The position numbers were made by a program, and so were the translations under genes. Positions 32,740 to 36,590 of a DNA stretch of 36,590 nt are shown one piece after another (position 1 is the stretch's first letter; every line of letters begins with the position of its first letter). The stretch covers positions 1 through 36,590 of the forward strand of contig CAJQGZ010000132.1 of assembly GCA_905478065.1 (NCBI GenBank), in the 5' to 3' direction. The notes under the pieces were generated by a model that was not told where the DNA came from, did no database searches, and saw only the letters and a list, made by a program, of their open reading frames with translations. The DNA is from an uncultured bacterium (GTDB lineage: Bacteria; Fidelibacterota; Marinisomatia; Marinisomatales; UBA1611).

Positions 32740-35700
32740 ATGAATAGTACTTTTCAAAAAATAAAAAAACTAGTTCTAGTTGTTAGCTTTTTTAGTTTGA
32801 CCCTTTCTCAAAAAATTGTTCATATGGATGGTTCATTTGACTTAGATGGGGACAATCTATTAGAATTTATATCATTGGAATTAAACCCTGATAAAAATGT
32901 GTTTCCAACGATGGTTAAATACAATGAGATAGATAGGGATGGGTACCAAACAGCTATTTGGGAGTTTGATGCCCCTAAAGAATTAGATGGTTATTTTGTA
33001 GATGCAAAAATAGGTGATTTAGATGGTGACGGAATACCAGACTTAATAATCGTCATGAATCTATCTAGGTTTGGAACTAACTCTACTCCTCATGTTTTTG
33101 TAGCTGTATATAGCTGGGAGGGAGATTCATTTTCGGAGTTGCCTTCAGTCACATTAGATATTGGTAAACAGGATAGATCATTAAGGTGTAATAATTTTTC
33201 AATGTTAGACCAAGATGCCGATGGTGATCAAGAACTAGTTTTATCATTGGGAAGTCCTTATAGAGGATTTGCATTCTTAGATTTAGATAATCAAGGAAGG
33301 TTGGTAATAACAAAAAAAATTAGACCAGATGAATTACTCGTTGGCTCAGGGTTGCTGTACTCCGCAATTGTTGATTATGATAATGACGGTTATGAAGATT
33401 TATTAGCTATTAGTCCTGAAGGGAATACAATCAAGGCGCAGCCTTTTTACAATATTGGAGGTATTTTTGATTCAGGTCCTCTGATTAGAAAAAACTTTAA
33501 TGGGATCAGCGGTATTTTACATAATTCTTTCCAACTTACTGATTGGGATGCTGATGGATTTAAAGATGTATTAGCATCATTTAGATCCGGAGATATAATT
33601 GCGCTAACTCTCACTCCAGCTACATTGGTTATTGAAAGGGTACCAGTACAACCGGGACCCTTAACCCAAATTGAAATTGCAGACTTTAACCAAGACTCTT
33701 ACAAAGACTTACTAATGCTTTCAGCGGATATTAACGCTTTAACAATGGTTTCAGGCGAAGATGGTGGAATGGAAAGTATTCGAAATGTTATGTCAAAAGT
33801 GCCAGAAGAGATGCAAATATTTTCAATGTTGCCCCTCACTAAATTAGGAAAGTACACAGGAAATGTAATTGTTTCTGGATGGAATGGTAACGAAAATTCT
33901 ATATATATTTTAGACTTTGGTAAAAAATCAGCAGAATATGACCAAGGGTTTTTATTAAGCACTGATTTTATTTCGGAGCAGTTACCTGATTTACTTTCTA
34001 ATATCGAAGATGTTCAGCCGGAAGTACCAGAAATATACGTAGAAGTAATACCTGAGCAATTTCCTCAACTTCCTCAGCCAGAAAAAGAAGTTATTACAGA
34101 AATGGGCGAACAAAGAATTGCTAGTGTTCCAAAAGCATTGGACCCATCTGTTGTTGAAGGAGAAGTCCTAAAAGAACAGCCAAAATCTGTTCCGCCTAAA
34201 AAAGTTATTCGAACTCTTGAAAGTCCTAAAAGTCTTAAAGAGGAAGAGATGATAGGGCAGCGCTTGCCTAAACATGTTTTGCCCCAATATATATTGACAC
34301 TAAATCAGCCTTTTGAATATATGCTTTTGAGAGATACTTCAGAGTCTTTTCACAGTTTTAGATGGCAAATCTCTCCTCCAAAAGGAATGTTTTTTCATTA
34401 TGAAAGTCAAACAATTAGATGGGTGCCAAACCAAGAACAATTAGATGCTTTTCCAGTTTCTTATTTAGTTAGAGTAAAAGTTGATGAGATAATGGAATCA
34501 TTGTCCTCATCAGATAGTAAAAACCAAGAATATAAAACTGTCCCAGTATTAGAGAGCAGAGATGAACAAGTTTGGATTTACGTTAATGACCCACCGCGTT
34601 TTTTAACTCAGCCTCTTGGAACTGAATTTGTTGCTGGGGGTTCATTCCAATATGAACCAATTGTTCGAGATAGAAATAAAGATGCATCCTTACAATTCTT
34701 TTTAGAAATTGCACCTCCAGGTATGACGATAAATGACGGAGTTTTATACTGGAAATCTGATAGTATCAATGCAGAACAATATGACGTTAGATTAGTTGTC
34801 TCTGATGGGTTTGAGAGAGATGTTCAAGAATTCCAATTATCTGCAAGGTCTGGAATTAGAATTTTATCGAAAGCACCCGTAATTGCAACTGTTGGCGAAA
34901 AATATGATTATGATGTTAAAGTCTGGAGACAGAGAACTAGTCAAGAAGCTAATTATAAACTATTCTTTGGACCTAGTGGAATGAGGGTTGATAAAAATTC
35001 TGGATTACTTACCTGGGTCCCAAATGAAACACAAATAGATACTGTTGAATACGCATTGGTCTCTACCCACGGCGTTGCTTCAGATACGCAGTTTGTAAAG
35101 GTATTTGTTAATCATCCACCTATTATTCAAGCAGCACCTGCACCAATGACAAAAGTCAATGTAGGTGCAATTTGGGATTTTGATTTAAAGGTACAAGACC
35201 CCAACATAGGTGATAAATTAATTTATACAGCCCATGTCCTTCCAGATGGAATGCGAATGGATGCATATTCAGGACGATTACATTGGGAACCTTCTACAGC
35301 TCAAGTTGATTTTCACAAGTTGAGAATTGAAGTTTCTGATGGGTATCTTAGTAAGTTTATTGAATCAGAGTTTTTTGTAAATGCACCAATAAAGATTGTT
35401 TCTGTGCCAACGATGACAGCAACGGTTGGAGATGAGTACAGTTACAAATTAATAACTGTTGATAGGAATAAAGGAGCTTTACTTCCTTTTGATAAAGTTG
35501 TAAAAGTTGAAGATGTAAGTAACACAAAGATTTATAGTATAAACATATCTGATGATGTAGTTATTCAAAACATCGACAGATTTTTAGGAGATTGGTATAA
35601 TGCAAAAGAAGTATACTATGTGAACCCTAAATATCCTGCTGATACTTTGGTGTCAAGAGTTAACCTTAAAAGATACGTTCAAGCAGTATTTTACGAAGAC

Positions 35701-36590
35701 AATCGTTTATGGGTAATTGCTTCTACCCTTAATGGAAGAACAATTAAAATAAAAGACTTTCTTTGGGAATTTTTTCAAGGAAATAAAGGAAAACCTCCTC
35801 GCTTACTTGTAGAGAGAGTCAACCCAGTTCGTTTTACTCTTACAGAGTTTCCTGAGGGCATGGAAGTTGATGAGTCTCTAGGAGCGATAAAGTGGATACC
35901 AAAAAAAGCTCAAACAGATATGCATAGAATATCTGTAATAGTATCAGATGGATATACTAAAGATGAACAAGTGTACGAAGTTTATTCAAATCACTTACCA
36001 ACTATTATATCAAACACTCCAAGGATGGCATTGGTTGGAGAATTATTTAAATATCAAATTAGAGTTGAAGATCTAAATGAAAGTGCTAATCTAAAATATA
36101 GCCTTATAAAAGGTCCACATGGAATGCAACTAGATAAAAGTGGTAAACTTTTATGGGTACCTAAGGCCGCACAAATAAATTACAATGATTTTGAAGTTTC
36201 TGTTACAGATGGTTATGGAACAGATATTCAATCAGGAAAAATATTCATAAATAATCCACCTTCTATTATATCTACCCCAAAACCTGTTGGGCTAACGGGG
36301 CATACTTGGAGATATAAATTAACCACTGAAGATTTAAATGGAGACAGGGTAACGTATCGTGCTGTTAGATTACCTAAGTTTGCCAAATTCGATAGACGAA
36401 CTGCTACTCTAGAATGGACACCTAGAAAAAATCAAGATGGGGTTAATGATTTTATTTTAATGGCAGTTGATGAGCATGGAGCAACAACAACACATGATTT
36501 TCAAGTACACGTATTCTATGATCCAAGTGCAAAGCAATTAGTTAATAGCGGATGGCCTCTTATGTTGACATTTGTTGGGGTTGTGTTTGC
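32740..36590 (+). CDS. Giant exported protein with FG-GAP blades and cadherin-like repeats, cut by the window edge
   Basis: My translation from the ATG at 32740 stays open for 1283 codons to the edge. A signal peptide (KKLVLVVSFFSLTLSQ) is followed by at least six FG-GAP blades with Ca-binding loops: FDLDGDNLLEF, IGDLDGDGIPDLI, DQDADGDQEL, DYDNDGYEDLL, DWDADGFKDVL, DFNQDSYKDLL. A Pro/Glu linker (about 430-510) leads to at least seven He_PIG/cadherin-like Ig domains. Each has NxPPxI/ATVGExYxY at the start and P.GM..D...G.L.W.P...Q near the middle. One of them is split by about 100 residues around nucleotides 35480-35830. The last visible residues, SGWPLMLTFVGVVFA, begin a probable membrane helix, so the protein is likely anchored at its C-terminus. 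It follows the previous FG-GAP gene by 13 bases. Confidence 0.85.
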   Translation, partial: MNSTFQKIKKLVLVVSFFSLTLSQKIVHMDGSFDLDGDNLLEFISLELNPDKNVFPTMVKYNEIDRDGYQTAIWEFDAPKELDGYFVDAKIGDLDGDGIPDLIIVMNLSRFGTNSTPHVFVAVYSWEGDSFSELPSVTLDIGKQDRSLRCNNFSMLDQDADGDQELVLSLGSPYRGFAFLDLDNQGRLVITKKIRPDELLVGSGLLYSAIVDYDNDGYEDLLAISPEGNTIKAQPFYNIGGIFDSGPLIRKNFNGISGILHNSFQLTDWDADGFKDVLASFRSGDIIALTLTPATLVIERVPVQPGPLTQIEIADFNQDSYKDLLMLSADINALTMVSGEDGGMESIRNVMSKVPEEMQIFSMLPLTKLGKYTGNVIVSGWNGNENSIYILDFGKKSAEYDQGFLLSTDFISEQLPDLLSNIEDVQPEVPEIYVEVIPEQFPQLPQPEKEVITEMGEQRIASVPKALDPSVVEGEVLKEQPKSVPPKKVIRTLESPKSLKEEEMIGQRLPKHVLPQYILTLNQPFEYMLLRDTSESFHSFRWQISPPKGMFFHYESQTIRWVPNQEQLDAFPVSYLVRVKVDEIMESLSSSDSKNQEYKTVPVLESRDEQVWIYVNDPPRFLTQPLGTEFVAGGSFQYEPIVRDRNKDASLQFFLEIAPPGMTINDGVLYWKSDSINAEQYDVRLVVSDGFERDVQEFQLSARSGIRILSKAPVIATVGEKYDYDVKVWRQRTSQEANYKLFFGPSGMRVDKNSGLLTWVPNETQIDTVEYALVSTHGVASDTQFVKVFVNHPPIIQAAPAPMTKVNVGAIWDFDLKVQDPNIGDKLIYTAHVLPDGMRMDAYSGRLHWEPSTAQVDFHKLRIEVSDGYLSKFIESEFFVNAPIKIVSVPTMTATVGDEYSYKLITVDRNKGALLPFDKVVKVEDVSNTKIYSINISDDVVIQNIDRFLGDWYNAKEVYYVNPKYPADTLVSRVNLKRYVQAVFYEDNRLWVIASTLNGRTIKIKDFLWEFFQGNKGKPPRLLVERVNPVRFTLTEFPEGMEVDESLGAIKWIPKKAQTDMHRISVIVSDGYTKDEQVYEVYSNHLPTIISNTPRMALVGELFKYQIRVEDLNESANLKYSLIKGPHGMQLDKSGKLLWVPKAAQINYNDFEVSVTDGYGTDIQSGKIFINNPPSIISTPKPVGLTGHTWRYKLTTEDLNGDRVTYRAVRLPKFAKFDRRTATLEWTPRKNQDGVNDFILMAVDEHGATTTHDFQVHVFYDPSAKQLVNSGWPLMLTFVGVVF

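Overview
The window is AT-rich, gene-dense DNA from an uncultured-looking Gram-negative bacterium. An outer-membrane barrel, TonB/ExbB/ExbD, lipoprotein and SPOR proteins show a double membrane. The mix of a cytochrome b558-type succinate dehydrogenase, pyruvate phosphate dikinase, many TPR/FG-GAP/MORN surface proteins and AT-rich codon use suggests the FCB group, possibly Marinimicrobia (SAR406). That placement is inference; no rRNA or marker gene is present. No gene-free stretch exceeds 300 bases. No tRNA, CRISPR array, insertion sequence or phage gene was seen.

Layout. 1-913 (-) is an aldo/keto reductase cut by the left edge. 972-1896 (+) holds a stand-alone Smr-domain protein and a TPR lipoprotein. 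2035-9959 (+) is a tight seven-gene operon with a good promoter and a strong terminator: an exported CarboxypepD-like protein, an exported coiled-coil/TPR protein, an outer-membrane barrel fused to coiled coil and TPR, MotA, MotB, a FliF-like protein and a FliG-like protein. 10026-18938 (-) holds pyruvate phosphate dikinase, a double-SPOR envelope protein, and three exported or anchored repeat proteins (a 1027-residue MORN protein, a glycine-rich beta-repeat protein and a YD/RHS-like protein). 19197-20654 (+) is a PEGA-domain membrane protein; 20716-21972 (+) a glutamate-cysteine ligase-family enzyme; 22065-25386 (+) the sdhCAB operon. 25397-30042 (-) is an outer-membrane protein, a CtpA-type S41 protease and exbB-exbD-exbD-tonB. 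30294-36590 (+) holds two very large exported FG-GAP/cadherin-like proteins, the second cut by the right edge.

The main discovery candidate is the 2035-9959 operon. It combines the torque-generating core of the flagellar motor (MotA/MotB stator, an MS-ring-like FliF and a FliG rotor protein) with three envelope proteins in place of export, rod, hook and filament genes. The FliF-like protein keeps two membrane segments, one FliF ring-building fold and a C-terminal FliG-binding-like helix. It appears to lack the first two ring domains and carries a roughly 200-residue periplasmic coiled coil. The FliG-like protein keeps the three-domain plan but has lost the EHPQ FliM-binding motif. Together this reads as an ion-driven rotary machine without switch complex or filament that works through the periplasm on an outer-membrane barrel/TPR protein. 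It may serve gliding or envelope force transmission; the function is inference.
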